This document shows positions 7,218-16,693 of a DNA stretch of 64,000 nucleotides, one piece after another; position 1 is the stretch's first letter; every line of letters begins with the position of its first letter. The position numbers were made by a program, and so were the translations under genes. The notes beneath the pieces are model-generated. The model made no database searches. It saw only the letters and a program-made list of their open reading frames with translations, and was not told the DNA's origin. This DNA is from an uncultured Prevotellaceae bacterium (GTDB lineage Bacteria > Bacteroidota > Bacteroidia > Bacteroidales > Bacteroidaceae): NCBI GenBank assembly GCA_902769705.1, contig CACXPX010000022.1, positions 1-64,000 of the forward strand, written 5' to 3'.

Positions 7218-9377
7218 ATGAAAAAAACAGTCATTTTCGCCACCGTCGTCGTTTGGGTCAGCATGCTTTGCGCACAAAACATCGACCGCAAGCAGGTGGT
7301 CACGCGCAACAATCCGCACGTCACCCGTGTGGACCCGCTGTCGTCGCTCACTGTGGGCAACGGCCATTTCGCGTTCACCGTCGACGCAACGGGGTTGCAG
7401 ACCTTCCCCGAAGAGTATGCAAAGGGCGTTCCCCTGTGCACGATGAGCGACTGGGGTTGGCATTCGTTCGAGAACAAACAGTCGTTCAAGGCCGAAGAGG
7501 CATTGGTGGAGAAGGATTTCGGACGCGGCCACAAGGAACTTTATTCGGCACAGTTCCGCGAGAAAGGTCGTCAGCAAGACGCGGCCAATTATCTGCGCGC
7601 GAATCCCCATCGGTTGCACTTGGGATGCTTGGGGTTGAACTTGGCGGACACGAGCCTCGTGAAGAATGTAGACCAAACGCTCGACATGTGGACGGGAAAG
7701 ATTGACAGCCGTTTCACTTATAACGGGCAGCCTTATCATGTGGAGACGGTTTGCAATCCAGGCTCGTGCCAGATAGCAACACGCGTTGAGACGAAAGGCC
7801 GCGCCGAGGTTGTCTTTCGCGTTCCCTATCCTACAGGCGCTCATAGCGACGATGCTGCCGACTGGGGAAAGGACAAGAAGCCGCTGGTGAGGTTGTCTTA
7901 TTGGGAAAATCGTGCGGACTTGGTGGTTGAAATCGACAATGTGAAGTATGGGGTCAAAATCTCTTGGAGGGGTAAGGCGCGAATCAGGAAGACAAACCGC
8001 AACGAGGTGATGCTCTCGAGCAGGAAGGGACGGCTCGATTTCTCGGTTCAGTTTGGCGATCGAGTCTATAAGAACTTCGCTGCCAGCGGTCCACTTAGTG
8101 GAGTGCCTTTCACCGAGCACTATACTCGTTCGGCCACCTTCTGGAATGAGTATTGGAAAAACGGGGCCATTGCCGACTTCTCACATGTGAAAGACCCTCG
8201 TGCACGCGAGTTGGAACGGCGCGTTGTGCTGTCGCAATACCTGCTGGCCGTGAACGATGGAGGCTATTCGCCGCCGCAAGAGACAGGATTGACCTACAAC
8301 TCGTGGTTCGGCAAGTTCCATCTCGAAATGATATGGTGGCACCAGGTGCAGTTCGCTATATGGGGGCATCCCGACTTGCTGGCACAATCGATGGACTGGT
8401 TCGTCAAAGCGGCACCTGTGGCTCAAAGGATTGCACGTCGGCAAGGCTTCAAGGGCGTGCGCTGGATGAAGATGACTGACCCGTCGGGCGAAGAGGCTCC
8501 ATCGAATGTGGGGTCGTACCTCATTTGGCAGCAGCCGCATTTCATCTATTTGGCCGAGCTCATCTACCGCTACTGCACAAACCATAAGACGACAAACCGA
8601 ACTGTTGCCAAAGCCAAAGCAATGGACCAAGTGGCTAAGGAATTACTCGACAACTATGGTCCGCTGGTGGAGGAAACGGCAGAGTTCATGTCTTCATTCG
8701 TCACGTTTGACTCTGTTGCCGGCCGTTACGTGCTGAAAGGTTGCATTCCCGCGCAAGAAACGCTGAAGGCCGACTCAACTGTGAATCCGCCCTTCGAACT
8801 CAGCTACTGGTTATGGGGATTGCAGACGGCACAGAAGTGGCGCGAACGTAAGGGAGAGCCGCGCCGTGCAGACTGGGACGACATCATCCAGCGACTCTCG
8901 CCGCTGGCAGTTGGCGAAGACTCCCTCTACTTGGCAGCTGAGAGTGCTCCGCAAACCTATCGCGACATTCGTTTCACGAGTGACCATCCTGCCGTGCTTG
9001 GTGCTGTGGGAATGCTGCCCCAAAGCCGACTTGCCGACGACCGCATTATGCGCCGCACCTTGAATTGGATTTGGGACAATTGGAACTGGGATAAAACGTG
9101 GGGATGGGACTATCCGATGGTTGCTATGTGTGCCGCCCGACTGGGTGAACCAGAGCGTGCTGTCGACGCGTTGCTCATGCCCAAGCGCACGAATACTTAT
9201 CTCGTGAATGGCCATAACTACCAAGACGACCGGCTGCGCGTTTATCTGCCTGGCAACGGAGGGTTGCTCACGGCTGTAGGTATGATGCTGGCGGGATGGG
9301 ACGGCTCGACTGGCAAGAACCCCGGATTTCCTGCTGATTGGGATGTTAGGTGGGAAGGTATCTTCCCGATGCCATGA
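7218..9377 (+). CDS. Secreted GH65-like (six-hairpin) glycoside hydrolase
   Basis: The 719-residue protein starts with a signal peptide (MKKTVIFA...MLCAQ). The order is a beta-rich N-terminal domain and then an (alpha/alpha)6-like catalytic half with Trp-rich motifs such as FHLEMIWWHQVQFAIWG (about residue 368) and CIPAQETLKADSTVNPPFELSYW (Glu about residue 520). This resembles the GH65/ATHL1 group of glucosidases and phosphorylases; assignment is by eye and the substrate is unknown. A 22-bp tandem array lies directly before its promoter. It ends 12 bases from the convergent MATE gene with no hairpin between. Confidence 0.65.
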   Translation: MKKTVIFATVVVWVSMLCAQNIDRKQVVTRNNPHVTRVDPLSSLTVGNGHFAFTVDATGLQTFPEEYAKGVPLCTMSDWGWHSFENKQSFKAEEALVEKDFGRGHKELYSAQFREKGRQQDAANYLRANPHRLHLGCLGLNLADTSLVKNVDQTLDMWTGKIDSRFTYNGQPYHVETVCNPGSCQIATRVETKGRAEVVFRVPYPTGAHSDDAADWGKDKKPLVRLSYWENRADLVVEIDNVKYGVKISWRGKARIRKTNRNEVMLSSRKGRLDFSVQFGDRVYKNFAASGPLSGVPFTEHYTRSATFWNEYWKNGAIADFSHVKDPRARELERRVVLSQYLLAVNDGGYSPPQETGLTYNSWFGKFHLEMIWWHQVQFAIWGHPDLLAQSMDWFVKAAPVAQRIARRQGFKGVRWMKMTDPSGEEAPSNVGSYLIWQQPHFIYLAELIYRYCTNHKTTNRTVAKAKAMDQVAKELLDNYGPLVEETAEFMSSFVTFDSVAGRYVLKGCIPAQETLKADSTVNPPFELSYWLWGLQTAQKWRERKGEPRRADWDDIIQRLSPLAVGEDSLYLAAESAPQTYRDIRFTSDHPAVLGAVGMLPQSRLADDRIMRRTLNWIWDNWNWDKTWGWDYPMVAMCAARLGEPERAVDALLMPKRTNTYLVNGHNYQDDRLRVYLPGNGGLLTAVGMMLAGWDGSTGKNPGFPADWDVRWEGIFPMP

Positions 9378-9389
9378 TGACATTATTTG

Positions 9390-10739
9390 TCACTTTTTCT
9401 TTGAATACGCCCACAAGAAGGCGGGGATGAGGAATACGTCGGCTGAGAGCCAAGCTACAGGATCTCCATAGCAGACGCCCAAGAATCCGTATGCTGGAAC
9501 GAGCCATAGGCTCACCCCGCAACGAGCCAGCATCTCCATCACTCCCGAGAATACAGATAGCTGGGCATACCCCATTCCTTGGATGCTGTAGCGCAATATC
9601 GTTAATACGCCTAACACGGGGTAGAAACAGCATGCCACGCGCATGAACAAGGCTGCTTTCCCAACAATCTCCATCGCTGGTGCACCTCCTTCGTCCACTT
9701 GCACGAAGAGTAGCATCATGTCGTCGGCAAAAGGCCAGATGACGGCGAAAGTGAAGACGAAGTAGGCCAGCATCACCAATAACGCTGAGCGCACTCCAGC
9801 AGCCACTCGGTCGTAACGGGCAGCGCCCACGTTTTGCCCGCAGAAGGTGGCCATTGCTACGCCAATGTTCTCGAATACGCATGTGAAAAGATATTTCACG
9901 CGCATAGAAGCTGTGAAAGCCGCCACACAACTGGTGCCTAATGCGTTGTTGGCACTCTGCAACATAATGATGCCGATGCCGGTAATAGAGAACTGGAGTC
10001 CCATAGGTATGCCTGCGCCCAGCAACTGGTGCATGAGATGTGTGTTGCAACGGCGCTCACTTCCTTGTGGAACCAACATGCGCATCTCGCTCCTGATGTA
10101 GCGCCAGCAGAGCCATGCTGCAAAGGCTTGTGCCAAACATGTGGCAACACCGGCCCCCACGACTCCCATTCTGCACACCACGATGAACACGATGTCGAGC
10201 ACGATGTTCAGCAACGAAGCCACAACGAGGAAATGGAAAGGTTTTCGTGAGTTGCCCAACGCACGGATGAGACATGCGAAAAGATTATAGGCCATAACAA
10301 AGGGAATGGCCAAAAACTGCAAGAGCAAGAAGACAGCTGCATCGTGGAAGATTTCAACGGGAGTGTTCAAAATTCGCAAGATGACTCCGCACGAGAGGCA
10401 TGCTACCAACGTGATGCCCAAAGAAAGCATCAGCGCCAGGCGGAGGGCGTTGGCCACAAAAGAACGCATCAACCGTTCTTGTTTCCCGCCAAACGCTTGC
10501 GCTACAGGGATGGAGAATCCCGCACAAACTCCATTGCAGAATCCCAACACCAGAAACATCACTGATGAAGACGCGCCCACAGCCGCCAAGGCGTTCACGC
10601 CGACCCACCTTCCGACGATAGCCGCATCGGTTACAAGGTACATCTGTTGGAGGATGTACCCCATGACGAGGGGCAATGCAAACCGCACAATTCCCTTCGT
10701 GGGCGACCCGACGGTCATGTCGAATGTGGCGTCACGCAT
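9390..10739 (-). CDS. MATE-family multidrug/cation exporter
   Basis: The 449-residue inner membrane protein has about twelve hydrophobic helices in two halves. It starts with the family-like MTVGSPTKGIVRFALPLVMG and has the second-half counterpart LMHQLLGAGIPMGLQFSITG near residue 240. MATE proteins export drugs or metabolites using sodium or proton gradients. There is no adjacent regulator. A -7 box (10753-10760) lies 14 bases upstream, which would give almost no leader. Confidence 0.92.
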   Translation of the reverse strand: MRDATFDMTVGSPTKGIVRFALPLVMGYILQQMYLVTDAAIVGRWVGVNALAAVGASSSVMFLVLGFCNGVCAGFSIPVAQAFGGKQERLMRSFVANALRLALMLSLGITLVACLSCGVILRILNTPVEIFHDAAVFLLLQFLAIPFVMAYNLFACLIRALGNSRKPFHFLVVASLLNIVLDIVFIVVCRMGVVGAGVATCLAQAFAAWLCWRYIRSEMRMLVPQGSERRCNTHLMHQLLGAGIPMGLQFSITGIGIIMLQSANNALGTSCVAAFTASMRVKYLFTCVFENIGVAMATFCGQNVGAARYDRVAAGVRSALLVMLAYFVFTFAVIWPFADDMMLLFVQVDEGGAPAMEIVGKAALFMRVACCFYPVLGVLTILRYSIQGMGYAQLSVFSGVMEMLARCGVSLWLVPAYGFLGVCYGDPVAWLSADVFLIPAFLWAYSKKK

Positions 10740-10752
10740 ATTAAAGAATGTG

Positions 10753-10760
10753 CAAAATTA
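10753..10760 (-). promoter_or_regulatory. -7 element TAATTTTG for the MATE gene
   Basis: The minus-strand TAATTTTG matches TAnnTTTG. No clear -33 box is seen, and the distance to the ATG at 10739 is short. Confidence 0.4.
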
Positions 10761-10804
10761 ATCAGAAAAATCGACATACTCTCGCTTTTCTCGTGAAAAA
10801 CGTG

Positions 10805-10812
10805 TATCTTTG
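10805..10812 (+). promoter_or_regulatory. -7 element TATCTTTG for the CotH-type gene
   Basis: An exact TAnnTTTG match 41 bases before the ATG at 10854. The -33 region (10786-10790) is only T-rich. Confidence 0.6.
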
Positions 10813-10853
10813 CAGCCACTAACTATGTATTTTCATCTCTGAACCAATAACTC

Positions 10854-13814
10854 ATGAGCAAATATCTACTGACATGCCTGTTGGCGATGGTCGCCTTCGT
10901 ACAGGCAAATGCTGTGCCCGACTTCTCGTCAACGAAGAAATACCACATCGTTTGCCAATATTTCCCTGACGGCTGCGTGGTGGACGGGCTCTCCGCCGGC
11001 ATGAGCGACACACCGCTCTACTACAACAACCAGCCTACTGCCGCTGGGCATAGCTACTGGATTATCAACGAGGAGGGCGAGGGACGATACAGCATACAGA
11101 ACGCCGAGACGAAGCAATACGTCACCTACGACGGCGTATACACTGGCTCGGGGCGTCGGTATGTCTGCATGACGCCGACCATCAGCGGCGACCTCTCGCT
11201 GTGGACTTTCAAAAGCGTGGGGGACGGCATGTATACCATTCGCAACGTGGAGCATGGTGACCACCTGTGGGACGTGCGCACCAGCTCGTTCACCGTGGGC
11301 TCTTATTCCAGCGAAGGCGACGGTGGGAGCAACCAGCATTTCAGCTTCTACGACCAGTATGGGAACCAGGTGTTTGAACGCACGGTCAGCGAAGGATTCG
11401 ATGTGTCGTCGTGGCTAACGGGAACGCCCGACGCCTTGGAGGGATGGACGAACAGCGGCTTCTTCATGAACACGGGGGCTGGCGGCTCACACTACAATGG
11501 CGATGCATCGCTCGAGGCTCCCTTCATAGAGAATTGGCACGAGGCAGCTAACGGAGCGCTCGCTGACTGCAGGTTGCAGCAGACGCTTACTCACTTGCCT
11601 GGGGGCAACTATCGTCTACAAGCCGACGCACTCGCTGTTTTTCAGGGGCAAGGGGCAGGGGGCAAGGGGCAAGAGGAGAGGGGAACGGGTGTGACGCTGT
11701 TTGCCAACGGGGAGGCGGTGGACATCTCGACCGACAACGATATGCCGAAGCGATACACCATCGACTTCACCTTGGAGGAGGGCAGTACGCTGACCTTGGG
11801 CATCAAGGCTGAAGGGACCAATGCCAACTGGATAGCCATTGACAACGTCGTGCTGGCTTTCCTCGGCACAGAGGACGAACTCATCCGAGGCGAAGAAGCG
11901 AAGCTCAGGGCTGACCTGCAGGAGTATCTGACGGATGACGAGATAGAAAGGGAGATGGCCAACGTAGGCCGCGACTTCCGGGAGATGGAGGAACTGCGCA
12001 AAAGCATCATCAAACGGCCAGGCGTCGACCCGCTCTCCAGAGCATTAAAAGGCTTCACGATTGGCGGTCATGCTGTGGCATACGACGAGGGGAACGACAT
12101 CTACATGTGTCCCATGCCGCTCGAGAACTTCGGCAATCCCTATTCTGCCACCATCAACTTCCAGTTGCGCGACGGATGGGACAGGGTCATCATTGGCATC
12201 TCGACCATCAAGCCGGGCGACGTCTACACGATTGCCAACATCGACGCCGAGCGCAAACTGAATGTGAGGGTGCGACGAACCGACGGCACGTACCTTTCTG
12301 CGAACGTCATCTTCACGTCGCTGCCCGTAGTCGCCCTCTACGGCACGTTCAATGACAATTATTCGGACGGATACATCCGTGTCTATGAACCAGACGTCGA
12401 GCAATCGGAACTGCTGAACATGAAAGCCAAGTGGCGCGGAGGAATCACCAACGGAGGAGGCAAGCACAAGCGCAACTATCACGTGAAACTGAAGGACGCC
12501 GAAGGGAATAAGCTGGAGCAGAAGTTCTTCGGGCTGCGCAACGACAACTCGTGGATTCTGGAGTCGTGTCAGGTGGACATGAGCCGTATCCGCAACCGTA
12601 TGGTCACCGACCTGTGGAACGACTTCTCGACACCGCCCTATTACATCGACGAGGAACCCAAGGCGAAGACGGGCACACGGGGACGGTTTGTCGAACTCAT
12701 TCTCAACGGCGAATATCGAGGTATCTATTGCATGACGGAGAACATCGACCGAAAGCAGATGAAACTGAAGAAATATGACGAGGAAACGGGTGAAGTGCAC
12801 GGACAGCTCTGGAAGTCGAAAGACTGGAGCTATGCCGTATTCATGGGTCACCATACCGACAACACATACTATCCTGGCACGTCGCCTGCCAGTTTCAACA
12901 ACTACAGCGACATGTGGGACAAATACCAGGTGAAATATCCCGACATAGAAGACGTCAATCCCACAGACTGGCAGACGCTCTACGACGCTGTCAACTTCGT
13001 TTGCACGTCCAGCGACGAGCAATTCCGCCAGCAGGTGGGCCAGCGGTTTGACTTGCCGCTCGTCATCGACTACTACATTCTGCTCGAAACCATCTTGGCC
13101 ACGGACAATCATGGCAAGAACATGTTCTTTGCCTGCTACGACAAACAGGTGTCGCCACGCATCACCTTCGCCATTTGGGACCTTGATGCCGTTATTGGAC
13201 AGCGATGGAGCGACGACTATTTCCACTCGTCTATCATGAAGCCCGACCAAGACTATACCGAATACATCACAAGATACGAGCACGGCGACTTTAACATCTT
13301 CCGCCGGTTGAGAAATACGAACGCTGGCAACTTCAACTATAAAGTGCGCATGCGCTATCGTGACTTGCGCGAGGGCTATCTCGCAACAGAGAGCATCCTC
13401 GACCGCTTCCGCAAACAACTTGCAGAGTTCAAGACGGCTGGTGCCGACAAACGCGAATATGCCAAATGGAACGGCGACAGCGACATTGCCGGGCATTCGC
13501 TCGACTTCGATGATGAACTGGCTTACATCGAGAGTTGGATCAGGAAGCGTATGAGATACCTCGACAACGAACGTTTCCATATTGACGAGTTGCCCTCCGC
13601 TGTTCGCTCAACGCCCTCGTCTGACACCCATCTCGAAATCTGCATGCGCGACAACCAACTCGTTATCTTCGCCGAGACCCAACAAAAGATTAACGTCCAT
13701 GCAGTTGGCGGCCAAGTCGTACGTTCGCTCATGCTGCAACCCGGTGAGAACGTGGTGGCAGACTTGCCTGCAGGCATCTACCTCATTGGTAAGAAGAAAA
13801 TCGTTGTGAAATAA
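10854..13814 (+). CDS. Surface protein with CotH-kinase domain and C-terminal sorting motif
   Basis: The 986-residue protein has a signal peptide, a ricin-like N-terminal region (residues 25-170) and a jelly-roll-like segment (about 180-340). A CotH-type domain follows (about 510-850), with GRFVELILNGEYRGIYCMTE, LATDNHGKNMFF and ITFAIWDLDAVIGQRW, the last giving the metal-binding WDLD. CotH proteins are atypical protein kinases, but the target of the bacterial surface forms is unknown. The last 80 residues end in GIYLIGKKKIVVK, the ending shared by several secreted proteins here and likely a type IX secretion signal. Bases 11645-11684 add a Gly/Gln-rich in-frame insert. Confidence 0.85.
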   Translation: MSKYLLTCLLAMVAFVQANAVPDFSSTKKYHIVCQYFPDGCVVDGLSAGMSDTPLYYNNQPTAAGHSYWIINEEGEGRYSIQNAETKQYVTYDGVYTGSGRRYVCMTPTISGDLSLWTFKSVGDGMYTIRNVEHGDHLWDVRTSSFTVGSYSSEGDGGSNQHFSFYDQYGNQVFERTVSEGFDVSSWLTGTPDALEGWTNSGFFMNTGAGGSHYNGDASLEAPFIENWHEAANGALADCRLQQTLTHLPGGNYRLQADALAVFQGQGAGGKGQEERGTGVTLFANGEAVDISTDNDMPKRYTIDFTLEEGSTLTLGIKAEGTNANWIAIDNVVLAFLGTEDELIRGEEAKLRADLQEYLTDDEIEREMANVGRDFREMEELRKSIIKRPGVDPLSRALKGFTIGGHAVAYDEGNDIYMCPMPLENFGNPYSATINFQLRDGWDRVIIGISTIKPGDVYTIANIDAERKLNVRVRRTDGTYLSANVIFTSLPVVALYGTFNDNYSDGYIRVYEPDVEQSELLNMKAKWRGGITNGGGKHKRNYHVKLKDAEGNKLEQKFFGLRNDNSWILESCQVDMSRIRNRMVTDLWNDFSTPPYYIDEEPKAKTGTRGRFVELILNGEYRGIYCMTENIDRKQMKLKKYDEETGEVHGQLWKSKDWSYAVFMGHHTDNTYYPGTSPASFNNYSDMWDKYQVKYPDIEDVNPTDWQTLYDAVNFVCTSSDEQFRQQVGQRFDLPLVIDYYILLETILATDNHGKNMFFACYDKQVSPRITFAIWDLDAVIGQRWSDDYFHSSIMKPDQDYTEYITRYEHGDFNIFRRLRNTNAGNFNYKVRMRYRDLREGYLATESILDRFRKQLAEFKTAGADKREYAKWNGDSDIAGHSLDFDDELAYIESWIRKRMRYLDNERFHIDELPSAVRSTPSSDTHLEICMRDNQLVIFAETQQKINVHAVGGQVVRSLMLQPGENVVADLPAGIYLIGKKKIVVK
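11645..11684 (+). repeat. G-rich direct repeats inside the CotH-type gene
   Basis: Four near-copies of GGGGCAA/GGGGGCAA are followed by AGAGGAGAGGGG, coding for an in-frame Gly/Gln/Glu stretch (GQGAGGKGQEERGTG) within the jelly-roll part. The base pattern is unlike the surrounding codons. It contains more than four G-runs, so G-quadruplex formation is possible. Confidence 0.7.
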
Positions 13815-13827
13815 GGTTCGTTTTAGA

Positions 13828-16152
13828 GTGAAATACGTTGACGTGATATTGCCGTTGCCTCTCGAGGGCACTTTCACCTATACCGCCACCGACGAGATGG
13901 CGGCTGGGTTGCGCGTGGGAATGCGTGTGGTGGTGCCGTTGGGCAAGACGAAGACCTACACAGGTATCGTGGCGGGATTTCACGACGAGCCTCCCCGGCA
14001 GTTGCAGACGAAGGACGGGAAGACGGTGGAACTGAAAGCCATTGCCGATGTGCCCGACGTGGAGCCTGTATTATTGCCTCAACAGTTGAAACTATGGCAA
14101 TGGATTAGCGACTATTATATGTCTCCTATTGGCGAGGTGATGAAAGCCGCACTGCCTGCAGGACTGAAAGCGGAGGAAGGATGGCGGCCGCGCACGGAGA
14201 CATGTGTGAGACTATCGGAGAACTTCCGCAACGAGCGGGCGCTGCACATCGCATTCGACATGCTGAAACGGGCACAGATACAGCAGAAAGTGCTGGCGTG
14301 CTATCTGGATTTGTCGGGAGAGTTAGATGACTTGAGAGGAGAGGGGGAAGGCTACGGGGGGGCGAGCTTTGCTCGGGATGGAGAGGAGAGAACCACACAC
14401 GAGGTGACGCGTGAGGAACTGATGAACACGTCTCATTGTACGGCAGCTAATGTAAAGGCATTGGTAGACCGGAAGATTCTCTACTTGTACGAACGTGAGG
14501 TGGGGCGATTGAATAGTGGTGGTGAACCGTGCCCGGAGAACATCAAGCCGTTGAGTGAGGTGCAGCAGGACGCTTACAACCAGGTGTTGTTCCAGATGAT
14601 GCGCAAGCGGGTGGTGTTGTTGCATGGTGTAACATCGAGTGGTAAGACAGAGATTTATATCCATCTCATCCAGAAGGCTATCGATGAGGGACAACAGGTG
14701 CTTTACCTGCTTCCAGAGATTGCCCTTACGGTTCAGATGATGGAGCGGTTGCATCGCGTGTTTGGGCGTCGGCTTGGCATCTATCACTCGAAATACAGCG
14801 ATGCCGAGCGTGTGGAGATATGGAAGAAACAACTCTCTAAGAATCCCTACGACGTGATACTTGGTGCCCGCTCGGCGGTGTTCCTGCCATTCCAGAGGTT
14901 GGGCCTCGTTATTGTTGATGAAGAGCACGAGACAAGTTTCAAGCAGCAGGAACCGATGCCTCGCTATCATGCCCGTTCAGCGGCAATAATGATGGGAGCC
15001 AACGTTCTCCTTGGTACTGCAACTCCTTCAATGGAGTCGTATTACAATGCCTTGCAGGGCAAGTATGGTTTAGTGGAACTCCACACGCGGCACGAGGGAT
15101 TGGAACTGCCGGAGATACGTGTTGTTGACGTGAAGGACTTGCGGCGCCGGAAGATGATGAAAGGACCATTCTCGCCACCATTGTTAGAGGCTATGCGTCA
15201 GGCGATGGAGGAGGGAAGACAGGTGATTTTGTTCCAGAATAGGCGTGGTTTTGCCCCGATGGTGGAGTGTAAAGTCTGCGGTTGGGTACCCAAATGCCAA
15301 AACTGTGATGTGTCGCTGACGCTTCACAAGAATATGAACCAGTTGACGTGCCACTATTGCGGCTACACCTATGCGGTACCTACGGAGTGTCCGTGCTGTG
15401 GAAGCAACGAACTGAAAGGGCGTGGCTATGGCACAGAGAAGATTGAGGACCAAGTGCGTGAGTTGTTTCCCGAGGCTCGTGTGGCGCGTATGGACCTCGA
15501 TACGACTCGCACACGCAATGCCTACGAACGGTTGATAGGCGATTTTTCGGCGAACAAGACGAATGTACTGATTGGCACGCAGATGGTATCAAAAGGCTTG
15601 GATTTCGACCGTGTGGCTGTTGTGGGCATCTTGGATGCTGACTCCATGCTGAACTATCCCGATTTCCGCGCCTATGAGCATGCTTTTATGATGATGAGTC
15701 AGGTGGCGGGCCGTGCAGGAAGGAAAGGGAAACGTGGGCTCGTGCTACTGCAGACGAAGAATGCCGAATTGCCTGTAGTGCGCCAAGTGGTGGCCAACGA
15801 TTGGCGTGGCTTCTACAGCGACTTGATTGAAGAGCGCCGCATGTTTAATTATCCTCCGTTCTTCCATCTGGTGTATGTCTATCTGAAACACAGAAGCGAG
15901 GACGTTGTGGAGTCGGCTGCAGTCTATATGGGAGGAGTTTTGAGGCAATGGTTCGGGCAGCGCATACTGGGTCCTGACAAGCCAGCTGTGGCTCGAGTGA
16001 AGACATTGGCTATTCGCAAGATTGTCATCAAACTGGAGAATGGTATTGACCTACAGCGTGTGCGCGAGTATCTGCGCAAGGCTCAAGAAAAAGTACTCCA
16101 AGAGAAACGCTATTCGGCCGTCCAAATATTCTATGACGTAGACCCGCTTTAG
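13828..16152 (+). CDS. priA: Primosomal protein N' (replication restart helicase)
   Basis: The 774-residue PriA has the N-terminal DNA-binding domain (YVDVILPLPLEGTFTY) and Walker A GVTSSGKTE (about residue 266). It also has the DEEH box (about 361), two Cys clusters CKVCGWVPKCQNC and CHYCGYTYAVPTECPCC for zinc (about 480-525), and helicase C-terminal motifs ending GRAGRKGKRG. It restarts stalled forks in the cytoplasm. The start is GTG at 13828, 13 bases after the CotH gene; the frame has no better ATG near that point. Residues 166-191 (GELDDLRGEGEGYGG...) look like an insert relative to the family and coincide with a G-rich stretch. Confidence 0.95.
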   Translation: MKYVDVILPLPLEGTFTYTATDEMAAGLRVGMRVVVPLGKTKTYTGIVAGFHDEPPRQLQTKDGKTVELKAIADVPDVEPVLLPQQLKLWQWISDYYMSPIGEVMKAALPAGLKAEEGWRPRTETCVRLSENFRNERALHIAFDMLKRAQIQQKVLACYLDLSGELDDLRGEGEGYGGASFARDGEERTTHEVTREELMNTSHCTAANVKALVDRKILYLYEREVGRLNSGGEPCPENIKPLSEVQQDAYNQVLFQMMRKRVVLLHGVTSSGKTEIYIHLIQKAIDEGQQVLYLLPEIALTVQMMERLHRVFGRRLGIYHSKYSDAERVEIWKKQLSKNPYDVILGARSAVFLPFQRLGLVIVDEEHETSFKQQEPMPRYHARSAAIMMGANVLLGTATPSMESYYNALQGKYGLVELHTRHEGLELPEIRVVDVKDLRRRKMMKGPFSPPLLEAMRQAMEEGRQVILFQNRRGFAPMVECKVCGWVPKCQNCDVSLTLHKNMNQLTCHYCGYTYAVPTECPCCGSNELKGRGYGTEKIEDQVRELFPEARVARMDLDTTRTRNAYERLIGDFSANKTNVLIGTQMVSKGLDFDRVAVVGILDADSMLNYPDFRAYEHAFMMMSQVAGRAGRKGKRGLVLLQTKNAELPVVRQVVANDWRGFYSDLIEERRMFNYPPFFHLVYVYLKHRSEDVVESAAVYMGGVLRQWFGQRILGPDKPAVARVKTLAIRKIVIKLENGIDLQRVREYLRKAQEKVLQEKRYSAVQIFYDVDPL
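14332..14392 (+). repeat. G-rich insert with CGAGC/GCTCG hairpin inside priA
   Basis: The stretch has GAGGAGAGGGGG, a run of seven G at 14356-14362, a CGAGC-TTT-GCTCG stem-loop (14363-14375) and GGATGGAGAGGAGAG. It reads through in frame as a Gly/Glu-rich loop. Composition matches the insert in the CotH gene and the GC-rich hairpin at 1043. Confidence 0.6.
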
Positions 16153-16164
16153 GATTCTGCCGTT

Positions 16165-16550
16165 TTGTCAAGAAAAATCAGAATTTTGGGCCTCTGAGAA
16201 TCGAAAATTTTGAAACAGAAAAGATTTTGGTGCGAAAAATGCCCAAAATTGACATTTTTGGAAGTTGTTGACTATCAATGATTTCCGTTTTCTTTACATC
16301 TTTTCGGAACCTAAAAGCTATGCTCTTGGGTTGTCAGAGCTATGCTTTGAGGCTCTCACTTGTGGCAAATGAGCGGCTCAGATGCCGCAAATGACAAGGT
16401 CAAAGACCACAAATGACACCCTCAAAAGCCACAAGTGACAATTTTTCCGGCTGAAAGTGGAGGAATGAGAGTGAGGGAGTAAAGATTCTTTATATATTTC
16501 TTTTCTAGATTGAACGAAAAAGTTGACAAGATTTTGTCGTAATTTTTCAT
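16165..16550 (+). repeat. ~386-bp brick element, copy A
   Basis: The element begins TTGTCAAG and ends near TTGACAAGATTTTGTCG, so the edges carry short inverted TTGTCAA motifs. Order: AT-rich left part, a 12-bp stem-loop (16260-16286) followed by TTTTCTTT, six 22-bp bricks (16314-16445), then a right part with TTTCTTTTCTAGATTGAAC. It fills most of the gap between the convergent priA and the fadL-type gene (16153-16693). No open frame is seen. Confidence 0.85.
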
Positions 16551-16624
16551 ACTTTTCTTATGCCTTTTTTGGAAAAGAAATGTAATAATGGAGAAATGGT
16601 TTCATGACCTATTTCATGATTAAA

Positions 16625-16668
16625 GAAAAAGGCTATGCAGGTGTAATTCCCCACATAACCTTTTTTCG
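16625..16668 (-). terminator. Terminator of the FadL-type gene
   Basis: Read on the minus strand, AAGGTTATG pairs with CATAGCCTT (one wobble) around a ~16-base loop and is followed by a T-rich tail. It is 26 bases past the stop codon. The plus side also ends in TTTTTT, so it may work both ways. Confidence 0.7.
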
Positions 16669-16693
16669 TTGTATGATATTGTAAGAGATGTTT

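Noticed and set aside
12045-13580. Long open frame antisense to the CotH-type gene
   Set aside because: Mirror of codon bias in the real gene; lacks signal peptide, promoter and any domain.
16314-16445. 22-bp arrays as CRISPR
   Set aside because: Units are contiguous at 22 bp with no unique 30-bp spacers and no cas genes nearby.
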